Below, piece after piece: positions 1 to 6,811 of a stretch of DNA of 37,064 bases. The notes below the pieces were generated by a model that saw only the letters and a program-made list of their open reading frames with translations, searched no databases and had not been told where the DNA came from. This DNA is from Candidatus Aminicenantota bacterium. GTDB taxonomy: Bacteria > Acidobacteriota > Aminicenantia > Aminicenantales > UBA4085. Position 1 is the stretch's first letter. Every line of letters begins with the position of its first letter. The stretch spans positions 1 to 37,064 of the forward strand of contig JAUYDS010000147.1 of the NCBI GenBank assembly GCA_030691735.1, read 5' to 3'. Position numbers and translations under genes: made by a program.

Positions 1-103
1 CGATGTCCGCGGTCTTGACCCGGGACAAAAGGAAGGCGATGAGGAGGACGGAGAGAAACGCGGAAACGGCGACATAGACGGTCCGGCTCTTCCTCACGGT
101 CAT
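1..103 (-). CDS. N-terminus of an unidentified membrane-anchored protein (partial)
   Basis: Only the first 34 codons are inside the window; the gene runs off the left edge. Reading the minus strand from the ATG at 103 gives a short basic N-terminus (MTVRKSRTVY) and then a hydrophobic stretch of about 20 residues (VAVSAFLSVLLIAFLL), followed by SRVKTADI. This is the pattern of an uncleaved signal anchor or a signal peptide, so the product is probably membrane-anchored or exported. The frame is open to the edge. No clear Shine-Dalgarno sequence precedes the ATG (GCGAAGAT only). It is divergent from the rhamnosidase gene with 152 bases between. Many exported peptidases start this way, but nothing here identifies the family. 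Confidence 0.5.
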   Translation of the reverse strand, partial: MTVRKSRTVYVAVSAFLSVLLIAFLLSRVKTADI

Positions 104-165
104 ATCTTCGCATAAATCGAAGGAGGGTGACAAGCCCAAGAATGTTTAGGGCGGGCCGGTCGATG

Positions 166-194
166 TTGAGAATAGGCGGGGTTCATGCTATTCT
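166..194 (+). promoter_or_regulatory. sigma70-type promoter of the rhamnosidase gene
   Basis: TTGAGA (166-171), a 17-base spacer and TATTCT (189-194), with an extended -10 TG at 186-187. The predicted transcript would start near 201, downstream of the ORF-track start at 127. This supports the later start codon at 256. A small hairpin (CCGCG 208-212 with CGCGG 219-223) lies in the leader. Confidence 0.6.
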
Positions 195-255
195 TTTTTT
201 TCATTCCCCGCGATCCTGCGCGGATCTATTCATGACATTGGGAAGGGAGGTTTCC

Positions 256-2922
256 ATGGTTTCTCTGTCGTCCGTCAAGATCTTCGTCTTTATGACGTTT
301 CTGCTCGTCGGTTTGGCCGCCGTCAAGCCTGCCGCCGCCGCGGAGGGCCCCCTGGCTTCGGCCGGCCTGCGCTGCGAGTATCTGACGAATCCGGAGGGGA
401 TCGACGTCAAGCGGCCGCGCTTCTTCTGGATACCTGCGCATGCCGAACGGGGCCAAAAACAGACCGCTTATCAGATCCTCGTTTCGACCGATCCGCAGTG
501 CGCCAAAGGCGACGCCTGGGACAGCGGGAAGGTCGCTTCGGCCGAATTCACCCATGTCGTCTACGCTGGAAAACCTCTGACGAGCGATACCGATTACTTC
601 TGGAAAGTCTGCTTTTGGGACAAGGACGGAAAAGCGAGTCCTTCCAGCGGGATCGCTCGATTCAGCACGGGTCTTTTTTCGAAAGAGGAATGGAAAGGGA
701 CGTGGATCGGCGGGGCGAACCAGCTCCGGACGGAGTTCCGGCTCGGCGGTCCCGTCGTTCGGGCCAAAGCTTATGTCTGCGGCCTCGGCTATTATGAGCT
801 GAGGATCAACGGGGAGAAGGTCGGGACGCATGTCCTCGATCCGGGCTGGACGACGTATGACAAACGGGCGCTGTATGTCGCGTACGATGTGACGCGGATG
901 CTCCGCGCCGGGGCCAACGCCGTGGCCGTCATTCTCGGCGAGGGGTGGTTCAAGTCCCGCGCTTTGCTCCTTCAGATCCAGATCGAATTCGCCGATGGTC
1001 AAAAGATCAGCGTGGTCAGCGACGGAAGCTGGAAAGCCTCTGCCGGCCCGATCACGGCCGACAGCATTTACAACGGCGAAACGTACGACGCGCGTCTCGA
1101 AACGCCGGGCTGGGACGGACCCGGCTTCGACGATAAAAGCTGGAAAAGAGCCGAAGCCGTTCCCGGACCGAAAGGCGTGCTCTCGGCCCAGATGATGCCT
1201 CCGATCAAAGTGATGGATACGCTCGTTCCGCTCAAAATGACCAATCCGAAGCCGGGCGTCTATGTCTTCGATATGGGTCAGAATTTCAGCGGTTGGGCGC
1301 GGCTCCGTGTTTCGGGCCCAAGAGGGACGGAAGTCCGACTGCGCTTCGCCGAATTGCTCTATGATACCGGCCTGATCAATCAGGAGAATCTGCGAAGCGC
1401 CCGGGCCGAGGACGTCTATATCCTCAAAGGTGAAGGCGAAGAGGTCTACGAACCGCGCTTCACCTACCACGGTTTCCGCTATGTCCAGATGACCGGATCT
1501 CCCGGCGTGCCGACGGCCGAAACCCTGCGGGGCCGCGTCGTGCATTCGAGCGTCAAGCAGATCGGATCATTCGCGGCCTCTAAGCCCGTCCTCAATGGGC
1601 TCCAACGGATCATCACCTGGGGCCAGAAGACCAATCTACACGGCATTCCGACCGACTGCAACCAGCGGGACGAGCGGATGGGCTGGATGGGAGACGCCCA
1701 GGGCACGGCCGAAGAAGCCCTGATGAACTTCGACATGGCCGCTTTCTATACAAATTTCATTCGCGACATCCGGGACGTCCAGGACGAGAAAGGGACGATC
1801 ACCGACACCGTCCCTCACATTTGGGGCAGCCGGCCGGCCGATCCCGCCTGGGGAACGGCCTATCCGCTGCTGTCCTGGTACATGTACCAGTATTACGGCG
1901 ACAAGCGGATCCTGGAGGAGCACTTCGACGGGCTGAAGATGTACGTCGAATTCCTGCGCTCTAAGGCCGAGGACGGGATTCTTAAATACAGTTACTACGG
2001 CGACTGGGTCGCGGTCGATAAAACGCCGGGCGCACTCGTGTCCACGTTCTATTATTATTACGACGCCAAGGTCCTGGCCGATGCGGCGAAGGTCCTCGGC
2101 AAGGAGGCGGAAACCAAGTCCTACGGCCGGCTGGCCGAGGAGATCAAGGCCGCTTTTCACAAGGAGTTTTTCGATTCCAAGACCGGAAATTACGGCAACG
2201 GGTCGCAGACCGGCAACGCCTTGGCTCTTTTCCTGGAGCTGGCGCCCGCTAAGGCGCGAGGCTCGGCCTGGGGAAATCTCTTCGATAACCTGGCCTACAA
2301 GAACAATTCCCATCTGACGACGGGCATCATCGGGACGAAGTACATCATGGAGGTCCTGACGAAGTTCGATAATTCCGACTTGGCTTACGATATCGCGACG
2401 CAGACGACGTATCCGAGCTGGGGCTGCATGATCGAGAACGGCGCCACGACGCTCTGGGAGCTGTGGCAGAGGCGGGAGGGCCCGTCCATGAATTCCCACA
2501 ACCATCCGATGTTCGGGAGCGTCGGAAGCTGGCTGTATAAAGCTCTGGCCGGGATCAATCCGGATCCCCAGGCCGTCGCCTTCGAAAAGATCCGGATCGA
2601 ACCGCAGATGGTCCGGGACCTCATGTTCGCTTCCGGCTCGGTGGACACGCTGCGGGGGAGGGTCCTCTCCTCCTGGAGGCGGACGGAGACGAGCCTCTCT
2701 CTCGAGGTCATTGTCCCCATCGGAAGCGAGGCGGACATCGTGATCCCGAAGTTCAACCTCCGCGACCTTGTCCTCAAGGAAGGCGGTAAGGTCGTTTGGG
2801 CCCAAAAAAAGTTCGTTCCCGGCGTTCCCGGGATCTTAGACGTTCAGGAACCGGACAAGGCCTCGAGTCTGACCGTCAAGGTCGGCTCGGGCCGCTATGT
2901 CTTCGAGCTGACGGGCGACTGA
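256..2922 (+). CDS. secreted alpha-L-rhamnosidase, glycoside hydrolase family 78
   Basis: Predicted to remove terminal alpha-L-rhamnose from plant or microbial glycans, acting outside the cytoplasm. The 888-residue product starts with a signal peptide (hydrophobic core to about residue 25, likely cleavage near AAAA/EG). It follows the GH78 order: N-terminal beta-sandwich domains, an (alpha/alpha)6 catalytic barrel, and a C-terminal beta domain. The catalytic signature DCNQRDERMGWMGD is at about residues 467-480, where the Glu of RDER is the expected general acid. GATTLWELW (near 735) and the following NSHNHPMFGSVGSWLY also match the family; the Glu of LWE is the likely base. The start at 256 was chosen because GGAAGGGAGG lies 5 bases upstream, a good signal peptide follows, and the promoter at 166-194 excludes the ORF-track GTG at 127. 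An in-frame ATG at 232 is the alternative. It appears to be a single-gene unit. Confidence 0.9.
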   Translation: MVSLSSVKIFVFMTFLLVGLAAVKPAAAAEGPLASAGLRCEYLTNPEGIDVKRPRFFWIPAHAERGQKQTAYQILVSTDPQCAKGDAWDSGKVASAEFTHVVYAGKPLTSDTDYFWKVCFWDKDGKASPSSGIARFSTGLFSKEEWKGTWIGGANQLRTEFRLGGPVVRAKAYVCGLGYYELRINGEKVGTHVLDPGWTTYDKRALYVAYDVTRMLRAGANAVAVILGEGWFKSRALLLQIQIEFADGQKISVVSDGSWKASAGPITADSIYNGETYDARLETPGWDGPGFDDKSWKRAEAVPGPKGVLSAQMMPPIKVMDTLVPLKMTNPKPGVYVFDMGQNFSGWARLRVSGPRGTEVRLRFAELLYDTGLINQENLRSARAEDVYILKGEGEEVYEPRFTYHGFRYVQMTGSPGVPTAETLRGRVVHSSVKQIGSFAASKPVLNGLQRIITWGQKTNLHGIPTDCNQRDERMGWMGDAQGTAEEALMNFDMAAFYTNFIRDIRDVQDEKGTITDTVPHIWGSRPADPAWGTAYPLLSWYMYQYYGDKRILEEHFDGLKMYVEFLRSKAEDGILKYSYYGDWVAVDKTPGALVSTFYYYYDAKVLADAAKVLGKEAETKSYGRLAEEIKAAFHKEFFDSKTGNYGNGSQTGNALALFLELAPAKARGSAWGNLFDNLAYKNNSHLTTGIIGTKYIMEVLTKFDNSDLAYDIATQTTYPSWGCMIENGATTLWELWQRREGPSMNSHNHPMFGSVGSWLYKALAGINPDPQAVAFEKIRIEPQMVRDLMFASGSVDTLRGRVLSSWRRTETSLSLEVIVPIGSEADIVIPKFNLRDLVLKEGGKVVWAQKKFVPGVPGILDVQEPDKASSLTVKVGSGRYVFELTGD

Positions 2923-2948
2923 CCTACCGGGTCCATTTGTGCTATAAT
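2919..2948 (+). promoter_or_regulatory. promoter of nadC, probably giving a leaderless mRNA
   Basis: CTGACC (2919-2924, overlapping the rhamnosidase stop), an 18-base spacer, and a perfect TATAAT (2943-2948). The nadC ATG is at 2956, only 7 bases after the -10 box, so transcription would begin at or within a base of the start codon. No Shine-Dalgarno sequence is present, which fits a leaderless message. Confidence 0.55.
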
Positions 2949-2955
2949 TTTCCGG

Positions 2956-3846
2956 ATGAACACCAAAGAGATCGACGTCCTCATCGCCGCGGCCCTCAAG
3001 GAGGACATGCCCGCCGGAGACATCACCTCGGAGAACCTGATCGATCCGAAGACCCTCGGCCGGGCTTTGCTGGTCGCTAAGCAGGATGGCGTTTTGGCGG
3101 GCATCGACATCGCCCGGCGCGTGTTTCATAAGATCGATCCGTTGACATCGTTCAATCGCCGCTTCAAGGACGGCCAGACGTTCAAGGCCGGCGACGTCCT
3201 TGCCGAGATCGAAGGTCGGGCCGTCGTTCTGCTGAAAGGGGAGAGGACGGCCCTGAACTTCCTCCAGCGGATGTCCGGGATCGCTTCGACGACGCGAAAA
3301 TACGTCGAGGCCGTCGCGGGAACGAAGGCCAGGATTCTCGATACACGGAAGACCACGCCCGGTCTCCGTGTCCTGGAGAAATATGCCGTCCGGATGGGCG
3401 GGGGCGAGAACCACCGCCTCAACCTGTCGACCATGGTCCTGATCAAAGACAATCATCTGATGCTGGTCGGCGATATCGTCGAGGCCGTGCGGCGCGTCCG
3501 GAAAAGGATCAAAGCCGGCCTCTTGGTCGAAGTCGAAGTGACGTCGTTCCTCCAGGCCAAAGCCGCCCTGGAAAGCGGGGCGGATTGGATCATGCTCGAT
3601 AATATGTCTTTGTCCCAAATGAAGAGGATCGTAGCTTCGGCCGCCGGCCGGGCGAAGATCGAGGCGTCGGGGAACGTCGGCCTGGACACGGTTCGGAAGA
3701 TCGCCGAGAGCGGGGTCGATTATATCTCGGTGGGAAAGCTCACCCATTCCTATGACTCCATCGATCTCAGTCTCGAGTTCCTAGGCGAGCTGCCCCGGCA
3801 GATCGATAGCGCCTCATTGAAAATCCCCGTAAGGAAGAGATCATGA
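2956..3846 (+). CDS. nadC: quinolinate phosphoribosyltransferase (nicotinate-nucleotide pyrophosphorylase, carboxylating)
   Basis: Converts quinolinate and PRPP to nicotinate mononucleotide, CO2 and pyrophosphate in de novo NAD synthesis (cytoplasm). The 296-residue length is normal for the family. Hallmarks are EDMPAGDITSE near the N-terminus, ERTALNFLQRMSGIAS, the substrate-binding TRKTTPGLR followed by KYAVRMGGGENHR at about residues 130-156, and the C-terminal barrel motif EASGNVGLDTVRKIAESGVDYISVG split over the last third. Its stop overlaps the nadB start (ATGA at 3843-3846), so the two are translationally coupled. There is no ribosome binding site, only a TATAAT 7 bases upstream. The third enzyme of the route, NadA, is not in the window. 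Confidence 0.95.
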   Translation: MNTKEIDVLIAAALKEDMPAGDITSENLIDPKTLGRALLVAKQDGVLAGIDIARRVFHKIDPLTSFNRRFKDGQTFKAGDVLAEIEGRAVVLLKGERTALNFLQRMSGIASTTRKYVEAVAGTKARILDTRKTTPGLRVLEKYAVRMGGGENHRLNLSTMVLIKDNHLMLVGDIVEAVRRVRKRIKAGLLVEVEVTSFLQAKAALESGADWIMLDNMSLSQMKRIVASAAGRAKIEASGNVGLDTVRKIAESGVDYISVGKLTHSYDSIDLSLEFLGELPRQIDSASLKIPVRKRS

Positions 3847-5417
3847 AGAGCGTTCCTCGTCATAGAACGGATGTCCTCGTGATCGGCTGCGGCATTGCCG
3901 GGGCCAGCGCCGCCCTGGAGGCCGCAAAAAAGGGCTTGCGCGTGGTCGTCATCACGAAGAGCCCGGGCCTCGAGGGGACCAATACCTATTGGGCCCAGGG
4001 CGGAATCGTTTCGATCGGTCCGGACGACGATCCGAAGCTTTTGAGCGAAGACATCGTCAAGGCGGGGGATGGAATCAATAACCCCGAGGCCGTCGATATC
4101 CTGGCCCGCGAGAGCCGGCCGCTCGTCGAAAAGATCCTGATCGGCGAGCTGAAGATCCCCTTCAGCCACGGTACGCCGGAGAATCTGGATTACGCCCAGG
4201 AGGCCGGCCATTCCCGGCGCCGCATCCTTCACGTCAAGGACACAACGGGAAAGACCATCGAGGAGAAATTCGTCGCGGCCCTAGAAAAACAGCCCAACAT
4301 CACCCTCCTGACCGAGCATACGGCGGTCGACCTGTTGACGATCCCTCACCATTCGAAGGACCCGATCGCCTATTACAAAGCGCCGCGATGCATCGGGGCT
4401 TATGTTCTGAACAACCGATCGAACAAAGTCGAGACGCTCTTCGCGAACGTCACCGTCCTGGCCACGGGCGGATGCGGGGCGGTCTATCTGCACACCTCCA
4501 ATCCCCCGGACGCCATCGGAGCCGGATACGCCATGGCCCACCGGGCCGGCGCGCGCATCGTCAACATGGAATACATCCAGTTTCACCCGACCTCGCTTTT
4601 TCATCGGGACGCCGACAGTTTCCTGATCTCAGAAACGGTCAGAGGGGAAGGGGCCCGGCTCAAAACCCGCCAAGGCCGAACCTTCATGGAAAAGTACAGC
4701 GACAAAAAAGACCTGGCGCCCCGCGATGAAGTCGCGCGGGCCATTTACGAGGAGATGATCAACGACAATTCGAACTATGTTCTCCTTGACCTGGCCGGCT
4801 ACGCGAAGGTGGACATCAAAAAGCGTTTTCCCAATATCTATAAAACCTGCCTCCATTACGACATCGACATCACCAAGGAACCCATCCCCGTCGTCCCGGC
4901 GGCGCATTATTGCTGCGGCGGAGTGCTCGTCGACGGCTGGGGCGTGACCTCGCTCAACGGCCTTTATGCGGTCGGCGAGGTGTCTTGCACGGGCTTGCAC
5001 GGCGCCAACAGGCTGGCCTCGACTTCGCTCCTCGAGGGCCTTGTCTGGGGAACGAGGGCGGCGGGGCATATCGCCGACCACTTCGATCCGGCGGTCTCCT
5101 ACAAAGAATCGCGCATCCACGATTGGTACTATCCGGACGTCGAGGAGGCGATCGACCCCGCCCTGATCAATCAGGACTGGCTGACCATCCGGACCACCCT
5201 ATGGAACTATGCGGGCATCATCCGCACGGGGAAACGGCTGGAACGGGCCAAATCCGACCTGGAATACCTGCGCCACCGGATCGAAAGGTTTTATCGGGAG
5301 GCGGCGATGGACGTCAAGATCGTCGGTCTCAAGCACGGCATCCAGGTAGCGCTGATGATCACCCACGCCGCCCTGGCCAACCCCGTCAGTCTGGGGGCTC
5401 ACTTTATCAAACGATAG
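3843..5417 (+). CDS. nadB: L-aspartate oxidase
   Basis: FAD enzyme that oxidises L-aspartate to iminoaspartate, the first step of quinolinate synthesis. Its 524 residues are close to the usual 530-540. The FAD dinucleotide-binding motif GCGIAG is at residues 15-20. NTYWAQGGIV, the RRILHVKDTTGKT stretch and the family signature HGANRLASTSLLEGLVWG near the end of the FAD domain separate it from succinate dehydrogenase flavoproteins. A helical C-terminal domain follows. It overlaps nadC by 4 bases and is its expected partner. The iminoaspartate product is unstable and needs NadA, which must be encoded elsewhere. A MITE-like repeat element begins three bases after the stop. Confidence 0.94.
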   Translation: MKSVPRHRTDVLVIGCGIAGASAALEAAKKGLRVVVITKSPGLEGTNTYWAQGGIVSIGPDDDPKLLSEDIVKAGDGINNPEAVDILARESRPLVEKILIGELKIPFSHGTPENLDYAQEAGHSRRRILHVKDTTGKTIEEKFVAALEKQPNITLLTEHTAVDLLTIPHHSKDPIAYYKAPRCIGAYVLNNRSNKVETLFANVTVLATGGCGAVYLHTSNPPDAIGAGYAMAHRAGARIVNMEYIQFHPTSLFHRDADSFLISETVRGEGARLKTRQGRTFMEKYSDKKDLAPRDEVARAIYEEMINDNSNYVLLDLAGYAKVDIKKRFPNIYKTCLHYDIDITKEPIPVVPAAHYCCGGVLVDGWGVTSLNGLYAVGEVSCTGLHGANRLASTSLLEGLVWGTRAAGHIADHFDPAVSYKESRIHDWYYPDVEEAIDPALINQDWLTIRTTLWNYAGIIRTGKRLERAKSDLEYLRHRIERFYREAAMDVKIVGLKHGIQVALMITHAALANPVSLGAHFIKR

Positions 5418-5494
5418 GGCCTAGTGTGGTGTATCAACAATGACTTTACAATGTTGTCCTTCCGGACTTGATCCGGAATCCAGCTTAAAAAGAC

Positions 5495-5578
5495 CTGGAT
5501 TCCCACCTACGTGGGAACGACGTCTGGATTCCCGCCTTCGCGGGAATGACGGGGAAAAAGGGAATGACGGGGAAAAAG
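5495..5578. repeat. palindromic GGATTCCC/GGGAAT repeats and an 18-bp tandem duplication
   Basis: Two consecutive copies of a common bacterial intergenic palindrome are present: TTCCCACCTACGTGGGAA (5500-5517) and ATTCCCGCCTTCGCGGGAAT (5528-5547), each preceded by CTGG. Immediately after, GGAATGACGGGGAAAAAG occurs twice in tandem (5543-5560 and 5561-5578). In translation these give the familiar spurious VIPA-AGIQ peptides seen in the ORF track. The stems could also end transcription from nadB or the convergent gene. Confidence 0.75.
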
Positions 5579-5587
5579 CGCCATGCC

Positions 5588-5655
5588 CTTGTCATCCCCG
5601 CAGTCCCTCTTGTCATCCCCGCGGTCTCTCTCGTCATCCCCGCGGAGGCGGGGAT
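5588..5655. repeat. three tandem 21-bp units ending in a palindrome
   Basis: Units of the form CTTGTCATCCCCGCAGTCCCT begin at 5588, 5609 and 5630. The third runs into a palindrome, ATCCCCGCGGAGGCGGGGAT (5636-5655). The units are copies of one arm of the same repeat family as at 5495-5578. They are contiguous with no spacers, so this is not a CRISPR array. Confidence 0.7.
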
Positions 5656-5782
5656 CCAGGTTACTGGCCGAACGGGCTGGATTCCCGCTCCCCACTTTCG
5701 TAGGGACAAGTTTACCCCTGCGGAAGCAGGGGCGGGAATGACAGTTCCAGGATTATTATAAAGCCGTTATTGAGACGCAACA

Positions 5783-6628
5783 CTAGAAGGTGATCTTGAT
5801 CCCGGCCGCGGCCGAGAGCCCCGAAAGATCGAACGTTCCTTTGCGGATGTTGGCGAAGGCCGGATCGGACGGTTGGGTTGTGGCGAAAGCCACCTGCGGG
5901 TAGGTCCCGTTGACATCCGTCTTATCATAGAACCAGAAGATGCCGTTTTGACCCTCCTCCCGGCGGTTCCCGAGGAACCAACTTTCCTCTTCCGTCCAGT
6001 CCCCCTGGATGTACGTCGCTTTGGCCAAGCGGGCTTCGGATTGGAGAACGACGGCGACGTGCGGGATTACTTTGATCTCCAAGGAGATACCCGTTTGAAG
6101 GCCGAAGACCATCTTTTGGGCCATAAAGGTTTTTTCTCTATCGTAGGCGAAAAAGTCCGAAGTTGAGGAGCTTTTGTTCTCGAATCGCATCAGGTAACCG
6201 CCGGCTCCGCCGAACAGGTCGACATCAAGCGCGTTTCCCAAAGGCCGGTGGTAATGCAAGTTCAGGGTGATCGGGATGACCGTCAGCCGAGGTTCGTAGC
6301 TTTCCGTGCCGGTATAGACCCACCAGGCGTAATCGAACCTGTTCTTAACCGAGACCTGGAAAACCCCGGCTCCAAATCCGAGGCCGAGCCTGTCATCGAA
6401 CGGAACGATGACTTCAACGGCGCCGCTCCCTCCGAGAGAAAGAGGCCGGAAGAGTCCCGTCACGCTTTCGTAGTTGTCTTTTAGGAAGTCATAAGCGCCG
6501 CGGACGCCGCTGTTGTAATCGTTCTCGAAAAGATAGGTCAGGCCTCCCGTCAGTTTGACGGAGACGGCCGCGGAAGCCGGGGCCGCGGTCAGGACGGCGG
6601 CCAGAACCAGGGCTCCGATCTTTCTCAT
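5783..6628 (-). CDS. predicted outer-membrane beta-barrel protein
   Basis: The 281-residue product has a clear signal peptide (MRKIGALVLAAVLTAAPASA, cleavage after ASA). The mature part is rich in alternating amphipathic strands with Gly, Tyr and Phe (GGLTYLFEN, LGLGFGAGVFQVS, VDLFGGAGGYLMRF, MVFGLQTGISLEIK) and ends in GIKITF. A C-terminal Phe is the usual insertion signal of outer-membrane barrels. The substrate is unknown, and it may be a small porin-like or OmpW/opacity-type barrel. The ATG at 6628 is preferred to the ORF-track GTG because GAGGAG sits 5 bases upstream. It is divergent from ileS. Its stop codon TAG lies inside the right end of the MITE-like element, but the C-terminus looks intact. 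Confidence 0.7.
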   Translation of the reverse strand: MRKIGALVLAAVLTAAPASAAVSVKLTGGLTYLFENDYNSGVRGAYDFLKDNYESVTGLFRPLSLGGSGAVEVIVPFDDRLGLGFGAGVFQVSVKNRFDYAWWVYTGTESYEPRLTVIPITLNLHYHRPLGNALDVDLFGGAGGYLMRFENKSSSTSDFFAYDREKTFMAQKMVFGLQTGISLEIKVIPHVAVVLQSEARLAKATYIQGDWTEEESWFLGNRREEGQNGIFWFYDKTDVNGTYPQVAFATTQPSDPAFANIRKGTFDLSGLSAAAGIKITF

Positions 6629-6736
6629 GCGCACTCCTCGCTGGGACTCCAGTTTATCAGGTCTTTTCTATTTTTGCCAGACTTAGCCTGGGCGGCAAAA
6701 ACCTCGGAGCCCGAGCCCTTCATTATGCGGGGCCAT

Positions 6737-6764
6737 TTGACATTTCGGCCGATAAGGATAAAAT
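6737..6764 (+). promoter_or_regulatory. promoter of the ileS-lspA-lgt-rluD operon
   Basis: Perfect -35 TTGACA (6737-6742), 16-base spacer, TAAAAT (6759-6764). The ileS ATG at 6812 follows with GGAGA at 6802-6806. No T-box-like structure is evident in the roughly 40-base leader. Confidence 0.75.
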
Positions 6765-6811
6765 AAATTGTTTTAACAGAAGCACTTAAAACGGAACACG
6801 CGGAGATCATT

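Larger units (their letters stand above)
5421..5786. mobile_element. MITE-like non-coding element with terminal inverted repeats
   Basis: This stretch separates two convergent genes and encodes no credible protein. Its ends are imperfect inverted repeats: CTAGTGTGGTGTATCAACAA at the left and, on the other strand, CTAGTGTTGCGTCTCAATAA at the right. By eye 25 of the first 32 bases match (5421-5452 against 5755-5786). Both ends carry a TA, compatible with a TA target duplication as in the IS630/Tc1-mariner group. The interior is packed with palindromic and tandem repeats, listed separately. There is no transposase, so any movement would need one in trans. The right end contains the stop codon of the outer-membrane protein gene. 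Confidence 0.6.

Noticed and set aside
5588-5655. Possible mini CRISPR array
   Set aside because: The 21-bp units are directly adjacent without spacers, degenerate, and end in a palindrome of the surrounding repeat family; there are no cas genes.
5440-5761. Short ORFs containing VIPAEAGIQ-type peptides
   Set aside because: These are translations of the palindromic repeat cluster, a well-known annotation artefact.
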